A stretch of DNA of 38,362 bases. It comes from JANRKN01 sp033763435 (GTDB lineage Bacteria; Planctomycetota; Phycisphaerae; Phycisphaerales; UBA1924). The position numbers were made by a program, and so were the translations under genes. Below are positions 1 through 8,597 of the stretch, one piece after another. The notes under the pieces are model-generated. The model was not told the origin of the DNA. It did no database searches and saw only the letters and a program-made list of their open reading frames with translations. The stretch covers positions 1-38,362 of the forward strand of contig JANRKN010000102.1 of assembly GCA_033763435.1 (NCBI GenBank), written 5' to 3'. Position 1 is the stretch's first letter. Every line of letters starts with the position of its first letter.

Positions 1-141
1 ACCCAACGGTCCCGGTTCTTGATTGTTCTGACAGGCTGACCTGACAGTCGTCGACTGGCAGGTTCTGGTCAGGCAGGCCGATCAGACTCGCAGGTCGTCG
101 CCGGGGTGGCGGGATCAGCGGATTTGAAGGACCGTGGTGAC

Positions 142-564
142 TTACCAGTCGCGTCCGCCGGAGCGGTCGCCACCGCGGCCACCGCCGCCGCCGCCGAAGC
201 CGCCGCGACCACCGCCGCCGCCGCCGCCGAAGCCGCCGCGACCACCACCGCCGCCGCCGCCGAAGCCGCCGCGACCACCGCCGCCGCCGAAGCCACCGCG
301 ACCACCACCACCGCCGCCGCCCTCACGCGGGCGAGCCTCGTTGACCGTGAGGTCGCGGCCGCCGACGTTCTTGCCGTGGAGCGCGCCGATCGCGGCCTGA
401 GCCTGCTCGGCGTTGCTCATCTCGACGAACCCGAAGCCACGGGGACGGCCCGTCTCGCGGTCCATCACCAGCGACGCCGAGGTCACCTCACCGAACTCCT
501 CGAACAGAGCGCGGAGTTCAGCTTCCGTCGTCTTGAACGACAGGTTACCGACATAGAGCTTCAT
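142..564 (-). CDS. RRM-type RNA-binding protein with glycine-rich RGG tail
   Basis: A 140-residue protein with one RNA recognition motif at the N-terminus (about 1-80) and a low-complexity Gly/Arg/Phe tail (81-140). The two RNA-contact motifs are visible: RNP2 as LYVGNL (3-8) and RNP1 as RGFGFVEM (42-49). The tail holds four RGGF units in poly-glycine, as in cold-inducible RNA-binding proteins of cyanobacteria and planctomycetes. The family binds single-stranded RNA and is usually linked to cold or stress adaptation; that role is inferred here. The ATG at 564 is preferred over the in-frame one at 621 because it directly precedes the RRM and has AGAGG about eight bases upstream. The gene is monocistronic in appearance, with a 243-base leader/promoter region. 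Confidence 0.93.
   Translation of the reverse strand: MKLYVGNLSFKTTEAELRALFEEFGEVTSASLVMDRETGRPRGFGFVEMSNAEQAQAAIGALHGKNVGGRDLTVNEARPREGGGGGGGRGGFGGGGGRGGFGGGGGGGRGGFGGGGGGGRGGFGGGGGGRGGDRSGGRDW
176..332. repeat. Degenerate tandem repeat coding for the RGGF/poly-Gly tail
   Basis: GCC/ACC-rich tandem units of roughly 27-33 bases, with the plus-strand core GAAGCCGCCGCGACCACC, recur about four times. On the minus strand they encode RGGF plus 5-7 glycines each. The unit length varies by whole codons, which suggests slippage-driven length change that preserves frame. It lies inside the RRM protein gene. Confidence 0.8.
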
Positions 565-736
565 CACTCGAACCTCTTGCCCTTGAAACAGATCCCTGAA
601 CCGCTGCTTGAACTCGGGCAAGAGAAAGCGTCGGCCGACCCAAAGCCCGCGCTGAACTGCGCGGCCGTCCTTCGAATCACCGCAAGTTTAGCCCAGCTCT
701 CCCGGAATCGCGAATGAGACCAGCAAAACCACTAGT

Positions 737-758
737 TCGCGGTGGATATCGCGGTGGA
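737..758. promoter_or_regulatory. 10-bp direct repeat in the RRM gene upstream region
   Basis: The decamer TCGCGGTGGA occurs at 737-746 and again at 749-758, so the copies are 12 bases apart start to start, close to one helical turn. It lies in the 243-base gap upstream of the RRM gene. A TAAACT element resembling a -10 box is on the minus strand at 685-690, about 50 bases further downstream. A binding site for a tandem-binding regulator is possible, but this is inference only. Confidence 0.3.
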
Positions 759-807
759 AAACTACCCGAAGGCTGTGCGAGCCAGGTATTTATGCTGGGT
801 CAATGCT

Positions 808-1302
808 TCAGCCGAGTCGTCGGTACGAGCTGGTCATGAACGGCACCCAGTGCCCGTCGGGCCCGCGCATGTGCGACACGAGGCTCCGCTCGCCGGTCGG
901 CGCGAGGCGATAGACGTCCAGATACGGCGCGAGCTTGGTGGGGTCGGCAAAGTCGGGCCCGGTGCAGCTCAGAGGCAGCGTGCCCGTCGCCTCGTCGAGT
1001 TCGCCTTCATAGACGAACAGGTGGGTCATCATCGAGCCGACCCACGTGCCAAGGAATTTCCTGCGGAGCGGATCGAACCCGAGCGTGAGCACGGCCGAGC
1101 CCTCACCTGCGCCGGGCATCGAGAAGCTGCTTTCGGCGATGAGCCAGAGATCGCCGAGCATGCGGACCTGCTCGACGCCCCGGCCCTTCATGGGCGGTTG
1201 GTCCGGGCCCATCGAGCACTCCGATTCGACCTCCCACTGGCCCACGAACCGCTTGAGCCAGAGGTGCTCGTTGGTCGGCTGACTGTGGGCGAGTTCGCTC
1301 AT
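808..1302 (-). CDS. DUF1579 family protein
   Basis: A 164-residue soluble protein of the DUF1579 type, a lipocalin-like beta-barrel family of unknown function. Family features are the opening LKRFVGQWEVE, the strand pattern GRGVEQVRMLGDLWLIAESS, and GFDPLRRKFLGTWVGSMM in the middle. No signal peptide or membrane segment is seen. It starts 21 bases downstream of the acetyl-CoA acetyltransferase stop on the same strand and may be co-transcribed with it. Proteins of this family are frequent in planctomycetes and often sit near metabolic genes, but no activity can be assigned from sequence. Confidence 0.85.
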   Translation of the reverse strand: MSELAHSQPTNEHLWLKRFVGQWEVESECSMGPDQPPMKGRGVEQVRMLGDLWLIAESSFSMPGAGEGSAVLTLGFDPLRRKFLGTWVGSMMTHLFVYEGELDEATGTLPLSCTGPDFADPTKLAPYLDVYRLAPTGERSLVSHMRGPDGHWVPFMTSSYRRLG

Positions 1303-1323
1303 GGCTTGGCGCTCACGTGAGTT

Positions 1324-2514
1324 TCAGACTTCGATCACGACGGCGACGGAGTTGCCTCCGCCCAGGCAATGGGCGGCCACGCCGCGCTTGCCGCCGGTGC
1401 GGTGGAGCTGGTGGATCAGGGTGGTGAGGACGCGGGCGCCCGAGGCGCCGATGGGGTGGCCGAGGGCGATGCCACCGCCGCAGATGTTGAGGCGCTTTTC
1501 GTCGATGCCCAGGGCCTTGATGTTGCACAGCACCTGCGCGGCGAAGGCCTCGTTGATCTCGAAGAGGTCGATGTCCTTGACGGCAAGGTTCGCCTTCTTG
1601 AGGACGCCCCGCACGCCTTCGATGGGCGCGGCGAAGATGTCCTTGGGCGCGATACCGCTGGTGTGGTACGCGACGATCTTTGCGACGGGCTTGATGCCCA
1701 GCGCCTCGGCCTTGGCGAGGCTCGAAACGACGAGCGCGGCGCCGCCGTCGGAGATCTGGCTCGCGTTGCCCGCCGTCACCGTGCCGTCCTTGTCAAACGC
1801 CCCGCGGAGCTTGCCCAGCCCGTCGGCGGTCGAGTCGGCGCGGATGCCCTCGTCGGCGGAAACGCCGGGCGACTTCTTGTCGAGGCACTGCTCGCCCGTG
1901 AGCGCGACGATCTCGTTCTTGAACCAGCCCTGCTTGGTCGCTTCGGCGGCGCGCTGATGGCTCTGCGCGGCAAAGCGGTCCTGCTCGGCGCGGCTGATCT
2001 CATGCGCCCGCGCGATGTGGTCCGCGGCGTTGCCCATCGCCCAGCACTCGAACGCGCAGCGCAGGCCGTCAAAGGCCATGTGGTCGTCGAGCGTTGCCGG
2101 GCCGTACTTCACGCCTTCGCGCACGCGCGAGAAGTGAGGCGCCGCGGTCATGTTCTCAAGGCCGCCCGCAACGACGAGGTGGTTGTCGCCGGCCTTGATC
2201 GACTGGGCCGCGAGCATGACCGCCTCGAGCCCCGAGCCGCAGACCTTGTTGATCGTCTTGGCGCTGAGCGTCTCGGGCAGCCCGGCCTTGAGGCCCGCCT
2301 GGCGCGCGGGGTTCTGGCCCAGGCCCGCCTGAAGGACGCAGCCCATGATGCACTCATCGACGTGGGCCGAGGCGCCCGGCGCGGCCTCGAGCGCGGCCTT
2401 GATCGCGTACGCGCCCAGTTGCGGCGCGGGCACCTTCGACAGCCCGCCGAAGAACTTGCCGATCGGCGTGCGTTTGGCGGACAGGATCACGGGCGTCGTC
2501 GCGGCGCTGGACAT
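1324..2514 (-). CDS. atoB: Acetyl-CoA C-acetyltransferase (thiolase)
   Basis: A 396-residue type II thiolase that interconverts two acetyl-CoA and acetoacetyl-CoA. All three catalytic residues of the family are in place: Cys92 in KVCGSGLEAV, His353 in GHPIGASGAR and Cys383 in HCLGGGNSV. Their spacing matches biosynthetic/degradative acetoacetyl-CoA thiolases. The ATG at 2514 is chosen over that at 2544 because the conserved fold begins at once (PVILSAKRTPIG) and GGAG lies about 11 bases upstream. With HMG-CoA lyase further along the window, it could finish leucine or ketone-body catabolism by splitting acetoacetyl-CoA. Beta-oxidation or PHB-type use cannot be excluded, so the symbol is by family only. 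Confidence 0.94.
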   Translation of the reverse strand: MSSAATTPVILSAKRTPIGKFFGGLSKVPAPQLGAYAIKAALEAAPGASAHVDECIMGCVLQAGLGQNPARQAGLKAGLPETLSAKTINKVCGSGLEAVMLAAQSIKAGDNHLVVAGGLENMTAAPHFSRVREGVKYGPATLDDHMAFDGLRCAFECWAMGNAADHIARAHEISRAEQDRFAAQSHQRAAEATKQGWFKNEIVALTGEQCLDKKSPGVSADEGIRADSTADGLGKLRGAFDKDGTVTAGNASQISDGGAALVVSSLAKAEALGIKPVAKIVAYHTSGIAPKDIFAAPIEGVRGVLKKANLAVKDIDLFEINEAFAAQVLCNIKALGIDEKRLNICGGGIALGHPIGASGARVLTTLIHQLHRTGGKRGVAAHCLGGGNSVAVVIEV

Positions 2515-2603
2515 GTCAGAGTCTCCGGAGTCGGGTCGGCACAAGAACGGACTTGGGCCAGTCTACGCCCCCTGCCCCTTTCCCGACACGTCAGACCCGC
2601 CTC

Positions 2604-3341
2604 TCAGTTGCTGGCCACGGTCCCCGCCGCAGTCCCAGCCGCCGCGACGTCCAGAAGGAACCGCACGCCCGGGCGCACGCGCGAGATGGGCAGCGCGTCG
2701 TTGCCTGCGGGGGAGAGGCGTTCGCGCCGAACGCGCGCGAGGGCAGCAGCCTTGTCGGCGCCCGTGATCAGCGCGAGGATCAGCGCGGAGCGGTTGAGCG
2801 CCTCGAGCGTGAGGCTGACGCGCTCAGCGATCGCGAAGCCCGCGGGCGCCGCGGCGGGCACCGCGAGCTTGCCCGCATCGCGCGCGAAGTCGTGCCCCGG
2901 GAAGAGGGAGGCGGTGTGGCCATCGACGCCCATGCCCAGGAGCGCAAGGTCCGCCGGGCCCGTGGCACGGAGGATGCCGTCGTACGCCCCAGCCGCGGCG
3001 GTCGGGCCCAGTTCGCCGCGGATGCGGTGAACGCGCGCGGGATCGATCGGCACGCGGTCGAGCAGCGCGGCACGGGCCATGCGGTAGTTGGAGTCTGCGT
3101 GCTCCGGGCCCACGCAGCGTTCATCGCCTTGAAGAATCGTGATGCGCGACCAATCGATGGGGCCAGGCTCCGAGGCCAGCCGCTCGTAGAGCGCTTTGGG
3201 CGTGCTGCCACCGGCGAGGATGAGCGTGAACGAGCCTCGCTGGCGCTGCGCGTGGTCGGCGATTTCTCGCACCAGCTTCGCGGCCTCGTCGGCAACGTGG
3301 GCGGGGGCGGGCAGGATGTCGAACTGATCGGGCGTGCTCAC
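2604..3341 (-). CDS. pgl: 6-phosphogluconolactonase
   Basis: A 245-residue enzyme of the DevB/Pgl type, hydrolysing 6-phosphogluconolactone to 6-phosphogluconate in the oxidative pentose phosphate pathway. Motifs in order are ILAGGSTPKALYERL (41-55), GDERCVGPEHADSNY (72-86) and LLGMGVDGHTASLFPG (134-149), the last with the conserved catalytic-region Asp/His. Length is normal for the family and no targeting signal is seen. Neither zwf nor gnd is adjacent. The downstream neighbour on the same strand is the thiolase, 89 bases away; the PilZ-like gene ends only 27 bases upstream, so co-transcription with that gene is possible. Confidence 0.95.
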   Translation of the reverse strand: MSTPDQFDILPAPAHVADEAAKLVREIADHAQRQRGSFTLILAGGSTPKALYERLASEPGPIDWSRITILQGDERCVGPEHADSNYRMARAALLDRVPIDPARVHRIRGELGPTAAAGAYDGILRATGPADLALLGMGVDGHTASLFPGHDFARDAGKLAVPAAAPAGFAIAERVSLTLEALNRSALILALITGADKAAALARVRRERLSPAGNDALPISRVRPGVRFLLDVAAAGTAAGTVASN

Positions 3342-3368
3342 GCCGCGAGCATACCGCCGCTTCGGAGC

Positions 3369-4271
3369 TCAGGCCGCGGATTTCTTGAGCGCGATCCGGG
3401 CCTGCTGCTGCACGTGCGCGACGTAGCGGCAGATTTGATCGACGACGAACTCGCGGTGCGCCTGATGGAACGTGAAGTCAAACGCGAGGCCCGCGTAGAC
3501 GTTCTGCTCCGAGTCCATGTGCGTGTGCACGAGCTTGGCGCTGACGGCCAGCGGCGCGGGGATCGAGGGGGTGAGGTCAAAGCGGAGCCAGAACATTCGG
3601 CAGCGGTCGAGCGCGCGTGCGTCGGCCTTGTCGATCATCAGGCCCACGCCGCCGCCGCCGATATTGACCAGCCGCGCGTTGAAGCTCGGCCCGACCTCGG
3701 GCATGACGGCCGGGTCCTGATCGTTGACCGGGGGGGTCGAGACGCCGCCTGAGATGTTGGATTCGATGAGGTCTTGGATGCGAACGCGATTGGCGACCTC
3801 GGCCGCGACGACCGAAGCGGGGCTGAGCAGGCTCCAGCACTCCACCTTGGGCAGTGTGACGGGGCCGATCTCGGCGCGGTAGAAGCTTCGGCGCTGGATG
3901 CGGTCGACGTGGTCGGGCGAGGCCAGCCGCAGCGCGGTCATGGGCCGGCCGACGGGTCCGGGCACCTCGGTCGCACCCAGAACCACCGAGCGGAACGTCC
4001 AGCGGTTCTGCCCGATGGCCATCACCACGTTGAGGGGCGTGTTGGGCTCGAGCTCCATGCTCTGCCCGAGCGTGCCCGGACATTCGACAAGAAGCTCGTC
4101 ATCGGTAACGCGGAAGAGTCGCACGCGCCAAAGCAGGTCGGCGGGCGATGCACCGGACTTCGCGTCGTCGCCGTCGGGGTGGGCGACGGCGATCTCGATC
4201 CCGCCGCCGCGGGACTGGATCTGCTCGAGACACTCACGCCAACGCTCGGTGCGGCTGCGGTTCGCGGGCAC
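3369..4271 (-). CDS. PilZ-like (YcgR-type) protein
   Basis: A 300-residue cytoplasmic protein with a beta-rich N-terminal half followed by a PilZ-like region. The c-di-GMP arginine motif RRxxxR is present as RRSFYR (127-132). The second canonical motif, (D/N)xSxxG, appears as NIGGGGVG (203-210), with Gly in place of Ser. This two-domain arrangement resembles flagellar-brake YcgR proteins, where c-di-GMP binding alters motility or another output; the output here is unknown. The GTG start at 4271 is chosen because AAAGGGAG precedes it by about six bases; a longer in-frame ATG at 4400 would add an arginine-rich stretch unlike the family. It stands alone, 195 bases from the transglutaminase gene. 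Confidence 0.72.
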   Translation of the reverse strand: MPANRSRTERWRECLEQIQSRGGGIEIAVAHPDGDDAKSGASPADLLWRVRLFRVTDDELLVECPGTLGQSMELEPNTPLNVVMAIGQNRWTFRSVVLGATEVPGPVGRPMTALRLASPDHVDRIQRRSFYRAEIGPVTLPKVECWSLLSPASVVAAEVANRVRIQDLIESNISGGVSTPPVNDQDPAVMPEVGPSFNARLVNIGGGGVGLMIDKADARALDRCRMFWLRFDLTPSIPAPLAVSAKLVHTHMDSEQNVYAGLAFDFTFHQAHREFVVDQICRYVAHVQQQARIALKKSAA

Positions 4272-4398
4272 GGAGAACTCCCTTTCGGGCCGGGCGCTTG
4301 CAGGCGCTCGGCGTTCGATGATGGCTCGGATGCACGGGCGCCCGCGCGACGCGCGGCACAGACTTCTCGCCCGCACAGAAGATCGGATCCCGCGGGCC

Positions 4399-4413
4399 AC
4401 GGGTTCAACCCGT
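4399..4413. repeat. Perfect inverted repeat ACGGGTT-c-AACCCGT
   Basis: Seven-base arms around one central base form a perfect palindrome in the gap between the transglutaminase gene end (4467) and the PilZ-like gene start (4271), both on the minus strand. It is not followed by a T-run on either strand, so an intrinsic terminator is unlikely. It could be an operator or a dispersed palindromic repeat unit. Only one copy was noticed in the window. Confidence 0.35.
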
Positions 4414-4466
4414 CAGAGCCCTGAAGCCGCTCGCCGTGGGCGCGTGTGCGGCAGGGGCCGGTCGAT

Positions 4467-6821
4467 TCAGCGGTTCTCGGACGCGCGTGCGGCACGTGAG
4501 AGCTCCGCAAGCGCCTCGCGGGCGCGGCGAGCATCGTCGGTATCGAGCGAAGCCTTCGACCAGCGCGCGCGGTAGACCAGCGCGACGACCGACTCCAGCG
4601 CGCCCCCGACCGCCGGCCTGCGGCTGCCGACATCGCGCGCAAAGTCCAACGGCCCTTGCCATGCCGGCTTCGCGAAGCCCGCACGCTCGGTCTCGGCGAG
4701 CGCCCGCGCGTACCACCCCGCGGCCTCGCTCGGCGCACCCGGCGCAAGCGGTCCGGAGGTGAGCGAGAGAATCCAGCGCCCGAGCGCCGAGCGCGCGAGC
4801 CAGCCCCGCACCCGGCGTCCGAGCGCCGAAAGCAGCGGACGGAGCCTTGACCTGAGCAACCCCCAGAGCGCGTACACCGCACCGAGCGCGATGAGCGATC
4901 CTGCCGCCCAGGTCAGCCAGGTGCCGATCGCGCGGATGCTCTGCGTCGGATTGCGGAATCGCAGCACATCACTCACGGAGGCCAGGCGCCTGTCGATCGC
5001 GCGCACGCCCGTCGCCGGGGGCCTCAGCAGGCGGTTGCGCGCCTGCTCATCGAAGACGACGATCGTGCTCACCCACGAGTCTCGGAGACGGTCGATGAGC
5101 CGCTCGAAGCGCGCGCCAGCGGACGTGTCCTCGGAGGCGAGCCGCGCGAGCTCAGACGGGGGCGTCGCATCCAGTGTGCGCCAGAGGCCCGGCGACTGCT
5201 CGACCTCGGTCCACGCGTGCGCGTCGGCTTGCCGCACGACATAGCGCTCGCTGCCCGGATCAAACTCAGAAACCAAATAGCCCGTCACGACCCTCGCGGA
5301 GACGCCCACGCTCCGGCACAGCGCCGCGAGGGCCGATGCGAAGTACTCGCAGTGACCTGACCGGCCCTGGAGCAGGAACCATTCGATCGGGTCCGCGCCG
5401 GCGGGGGGCGCGAGGATGTTGAGCGAGTAGCTGAATCGGTCGCGCAGGTGCGCCTCGAGTGTCGCGGCGGCGAGCATGTCCTGGCTCGGCGCGCGCAGGG
5501 TCGGGTCGGGCTCGACACCCGCCGAAACAAGCACGCGCCTCGCAAAGTCGCGGACCACATCGGAGGGGAAGCTCACCTCGCGCGTCCGGCGGTCGGGCGT
5601 GGGCGCGTCGCCGTCGATGGTGCTGGAGACCTGATACTCGACGCGCCCAGGGCGGCCTGTGCGAGTGATCGCGCCGGTCGCCGGCCAGAAGGTGACCTGG
5701 CAGCGCTCCTCAAACCGCACCATTGTGGGCCGGCCGGGTGAGAAGATGGGTGCTTCCTCACGGTCGGCGCCGCGGAGCGTGACGCGTGCGACGACATTTC
5801 CCCGGAGCCAGGGCAGCGCCTCGCGCCCTTCGGGGCCGAGTGTGCGGATCATGACGGGCGCGCGTGCGGGTGCGGCATCGCGGACGGGCCGCTCGCGCTC
5901 GCCCGAGGGTTCGCCGGCGCGCCACCACCCGGCGTCGTACTCATCGAGCACCGCGCCTCGGAAGTAGTAGACGCGCTGGCCGCTCTCGAGCTGCCTGCGC
6001 GAGCGCCGATCGTCGCGGAGGATCTGAACTTCGGCGACCGTCGTCTGCGACTCACTGATGAGCCCGGCGCGCCCGAGCTGGATGTCGTTGCGGAAGCCCG
6101 TGACCGAGCCTGTCGCGACCTGGCCGAAGTTTCCGGCGAGCGACGCGCCCAGGCCGCGGGGCATCAGCACGAAGACGATCGCCGAGCCCAGCAGGATCAG
6201 CCCCGTGGAGAGCCCGGCGAGCAGCGCGACGCCTCGAGCATCGCGAGAGACGGTCGCTCGCGCGCGGGCGTCCGCGGGAAAGGTTGGGGCGGTGATGGGG
6301 GCGGCTGACGAGACGTGCTGTGCGCCGAGGGCGGCGCGGCCCGCGCGCTCAAAGCCTCCATCGAGCTGAAGGAGCATGGTGGAAAGAACCAGCATCGGCA
6401 CGCCCAGCAGCAGGCAGACGCCGACGCCCAGGTCGTTGCTGGTGAGGATCGCGCCCACGCCCAGGAAGGCCGCGAGCGTGAGGATCTGCCCTTGGTCGCG
6501 CGCGCGCCGTCGGTCGGCCATCTTCACGGCGAGCACGAGCCCGATGAACTCGCAGAATGCCGTGACATCGATGCGCGAGCCGACGACATCGAGCACCGAG
6601 CGCAGCACGATGCCCGCGATGAGGAGGTGGATGTAGAGCTTGGGCCAAGGGCGCGGGCGCGCGCCGCCGGACAGGGCAAACGCGACGACGACCGACGCCG
6701 CCAAGAACGCGCCCATCGCGACGTTGCCCTCGGCGATGCCGTAGGCCAGCACCATCAACAGCGAGGTCGCCAGGACGAGCACGCTCACACGCGGGCGGAT
6801 GGAGCCGGGGATGCGCGTCAT
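4467..6821 (-). CDS. TgpA-like transglutaminase-domain membrane protein
   Basis: A 784-residue protein with at least five hydrophobic helices in the first 220 residues (DUF3488 style), a large extracytoplasmic region, a transglutaminase-like core at about 450-560, another membrane helix near 625-645 and a cytoplasmic DUF4129-like tail. The Cys-His-Asp triad is intact: Cys491 in GHCEYFA, His535 in DAHAWTEVE and Asp551 in TLDATPP. TgpA of Pseudomonas has this layout and its core faces the periplasm, so an extracytoplasmic protease or transglutaminase activity is inferred. It overlaps the DUF58 gene by four bases (ATGA), the pairing usually found in MoxR-DUF58-TgpA operons, although no MoxR ATPase is in the window. 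Confidence 0.9.
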   Translation of the reverse strand: MTRIPGSIRPRVSVLVLATSLLMVLAYGIAEGNVAMGAFLAASVVVAFALSGGARPRPWPKLYIHLLIAGIVLRSVLDVVGSRIDVTAFCEFIGLVLAVKMADRRRARDQGQILTLAAFLGVGAILTSNDLGVGVCLLLGVPMLVLSTMLLQLDGGFERAGRAALGAQHVSSAAPITAPTFPADARARATVSRDARGVALLAGLSTGLILLGSAIVFVLMPRGLGASLAGNFGQVATGSVTGFRNDIQLGRAGLISESQTTVAEVQILRDDRRSRRQLESGQRVYYFRGAVLDEYDAGWWRAGEPSGERERPVRDAAPARAPVMIRTLGPEGREALPWLRGNVVARVTLRGADREEAPIFSPGRPTMVRFEERCQVTFWPATGAITRTGRPGRVEYQVSSTIDGDAPTPDRRTREVSFPSDVVRDFARRVLVSAGVEPDPTLRAPSQDMLAAATLEAHLRDRFSYSLNILAPPAGADPIEWFLLQGRSGHCEYFASALAALCRSVGVSARVVTGYLVSEFDPGSERYVVRQADAHAWTEVEQSPGLWRTLDATPPSELARLASEDTSAGARFERLIDRLRDSWVSTIVVFDEQARNRLLRPPATGVRAIDRRLASVSDVLRFRNPTQSIRAIGTWLTWAAGSLIALGAVYALWGLLRSRLRPLLSALGRRVRGWLARSALGRWILSLTSGPLAPGAPSEAAGWYARALAETERAGFAKPAWQGPLDFARDVGSRRPAVGGALESVVALVYRARWSKASLDTDDARRAREALAELSRAARASENR

Positions 6822-8041
6822 GCCCGGTCCTCCGGCGCTGCGAGCGACACGTCAGGCCAGCCCTCGCCCGCGAGGGTCCATTCCCGCAGCGCAGTGTCGG
6901 TGAGGGCGAGTGTGATCGAGGCCTGCGAGCCAGCGGCCGAACCCAGATCGATGGTCGCGTCGTTGGCAGGTCCCCGTCCCGCGGCGCGGACATCGCCCGA
7001 TTCTCGCTCGTCGGCAAGGATCGCTTCCAGGCGCGCGAGATGCCGGGCGCCAGCGCTGGGCGCGAGGGCCCGCCCGCCGTCGATCAGGCCGACCTCGATG
7101 CCCGCGCGATCGGCCGCGCGCGCGATCGACGCAGCGACGCTCAGCGCGCGCTCACGATCGTCACCCTCCCGCGGCAGCACACGCAGCCAGACCCGGCGCG
7201 CTGTCCGAGGCCGCGTGATCCGCACGAGAAGTTCCGTCGAGCGGGCGCTGGGCTTCCAGGCGATCAAGCGTCGGTCGTCGCCGTCGGCGTGCTCGCGAAG
7301 GCCCCAGAACTCGTCCCCATTCAGCCCGCGCCGGCCCGGCGTCTGTGAATCGTGCCCGCGCGAGCGAAGCCTCCGCAAAGCCTCAGCGCGCACAGGCGCG
7401 ACCCGCGGCGTGACGAGCGTCCGCGCGGGGAGCTTGCTCGTCACGCTCTTGAGCGCCATGCCCAAGGGGAACGTGCTCGTTGCGCGCACTGCGAGCCACT
7501 CGATCGGCCCGCGCGAAAGCCCCGCGATCGGCACCCGAATCTCGACCGTTCGCCTGGGCCCCAGAAACCCGATGAATGCGACCGGGCTGGATGCGCGGCC
7601 CGCGCCCGCAGACACGCGAGCGGGTGCGTCCTCGGTCAGTGTGATCGCGCACGCGGGAAAGAGCCGGTTGCGGTTCGTGACGACGTACACCGCTTCGCCC
7701 GTCTCGGCGACACGCAGCGTGCCGGGCATGACTCGGCCGACGCCCAAGCCCATCAGCCCCCAACCTCCAAGCACGCCCGAGACGATGATCGCGCTGACCG
7801 CGAGCCCAAAGGCCCAGAACAGCAGGTTGTTCTGGCTGTTGATCGCGCCGACCGCGAGCATCAGCGTCGTCACCGCGTAGACCGCGCCTCCCCAGTGAAA
7901 ATGGTGCCGACGTGCGGGTTCGGGTGCGCCGGCGATCGGATCAAACGTCCGCGGCAGGGGCGCGGGCGCGAACGCGGGTGCATCCTGCTCCGGGGACCGG
8001 GGCTCGGGCGTGCGGGGTTGGCGTGCGGGCGCTGCGGGCAT
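6818..8041 (-). CDS. DUF58 domain-containing membrane protein
   Basis: A 407-residue protein with a proline-rich cytoplasmic N-terminus (1-45), two adjacent membrane helices (about 51-67 and 72-98), a beta-rich middle and the DUF58 signature at 244-268, seen as EFWGLREHADGDDRRLIAWKP, which closely fits the family pattern of (L/F)ReY.pGDd.R.I.W. The C-terminal part resembles a von Willebrand A-type fold with SVAASIARAADRAG. DUF58 proteins act with MoxR AAA+ ATPases and TgpA transglutaminases in poorly understood envelope functions. The stop overlaps the start of the transglutaminase gene by four bases, indicating translational coupling. Confidence 0.9.
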   Translation of the reverse strand: MPAAPARQPRTPEPRSPEQDAPAFAPAPLPRTFDPIAGAPEPARRHHFHWGGAVYAVTTLMLAVGAINSQNNLLFWAFGLAVSAIIVSGVLGGWGLMGLGVGRVMPGTLRVAETGEAVYVVTNRNRLFPACAITLTEDAPARVSAGAGRASSPVAFIGFLGPRRTVEIRVPIAGLSRGPIEWLAVRATSTFPLGMALKSVTSKLPARTLVTPRVAPVRAEALRRLRSRGHDSQTPGRRGLNGDEFWGLREHADGDDRRLIAWKPSARSTELLVRITRPRTARRVWLRVLPREGDDRERALSVAASIARAADRAGIEVGLIDGGRALAPSAGARHLARLEAILADERESGDVRAAGRGPANDATIDLGSAAGSQASITLALTDTALREWTLAGEGWPDVSLAAPEDRA

Positions 8042-8078
8042 CGGCGGCTCAAGCTCGGGCGTCCGGCTCGGCCCGCCC

Positions 8079-8597
8079 TTAAGGCTTCGATTCGCCCGCC
8101 GAGCCGCTCGGGTTGCTGGGCGCCGGCGCCGAGGTTGTGGTTTCGGGGTCGGCTTCAGCGATCGACTTGAGCACCACGAGCACGCGCTTGTCGGTCCCGC
8201 CCATCAGCACCGCCGAGCGGGCGGGGATGTAGCCGTCCTTCTTGGCGACGATCGTGACCGGCCGGCCCAAGATGCGCGGGTCGGGGGGCGTGAAGGTCCA
8301 GCGCCCCGATGAATCGGCCTTGGTCGAGGAGATCAGCACCGATTGCCCGGTAGGCAGGGGCGTGTTGCCGCTGGAGCGCGCGAGCTCGGGCACCACGCGG
8401 AACTCAAGCTCCGCGCCCTCGATGCCGGGCCCTGTGAGGCGGGCGTCCTTGGCGTCGACCATGACCGCGCGGCTGCTGGGACCGGCGACGACCATGCCTG
8501 AGATGCTCGTCGTCTCGCAGGCCCCGAGGCTAAGCGCCGAGAGTGCGAGCAGCGAGGGAAGAAAGACGCGGGTGAACCGTCCGTGGCTCGTGGTCAT
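8079..8597 (-). CDS. Small lipoprotein with a carboxypeptidase-regulatory-like beta domain
   Basis: A 172-residue protein with a lipoprotein signal peptide: a positively charged start, a hydrophobic segment, and lipobox LGAC with Cys27 as the lipidated residue. The mature part shows the pattern TKADSSGRWTFTPPDPRILG followed by VTIVAKKDGYIPARSAV, typical of CarboxypepD_reg/CNA-B-like sandwich domains that mediate adhesion or assembly. The last 25 residues are Ser/Pro/Thr-rich and probably disordered. The start overlaps the scpB stop by four bases, and the stop is 37 bases before the DUF58 gene. Function is unknown; the envelope neighbours suggest a structural or accessory surface role. Confidence 0.8.
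   Translation of the reverse strand: MTTSHGRFTRVFLPSLLALSALSLGACETTSISGMVVAGPSSRAVMVDAKDARLTGPGIEGAELEFRVVPELARSSGNTPLPTGQSVLISSTKADSSGRWTFTPPDPRILGRPVTIVAKKDGYIPARSAVLMGGTDKRVLVVLKSIAEADPETTTSAPAPSNPSGSAGESKP

Noticed and set aside
106..717. Long plus-strand reading frames across the start of the window rich in Ala or Pro
   Set aside because: They are the complement of the glycine-rich tail of the RRM protein; only the minus strand gives a recognisable domain.
1369..3752. Long open plus-strand frames of 400-550 codons opposite the thiolase and 6-phosphogluconolactonase genes
   Set aside because: High GC content keeps shadow frames open. They show Arg/Ala-rich composition without motifs, while the minus strand has complete enzymes.
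4401..4411. GGGTTCAACCC as a tRNA T-arm
   Set aside because: The T-loop would need seven bases between five-base stems. Here the arms nearly touch and no acceptor, D or anticodon arm is found around it.
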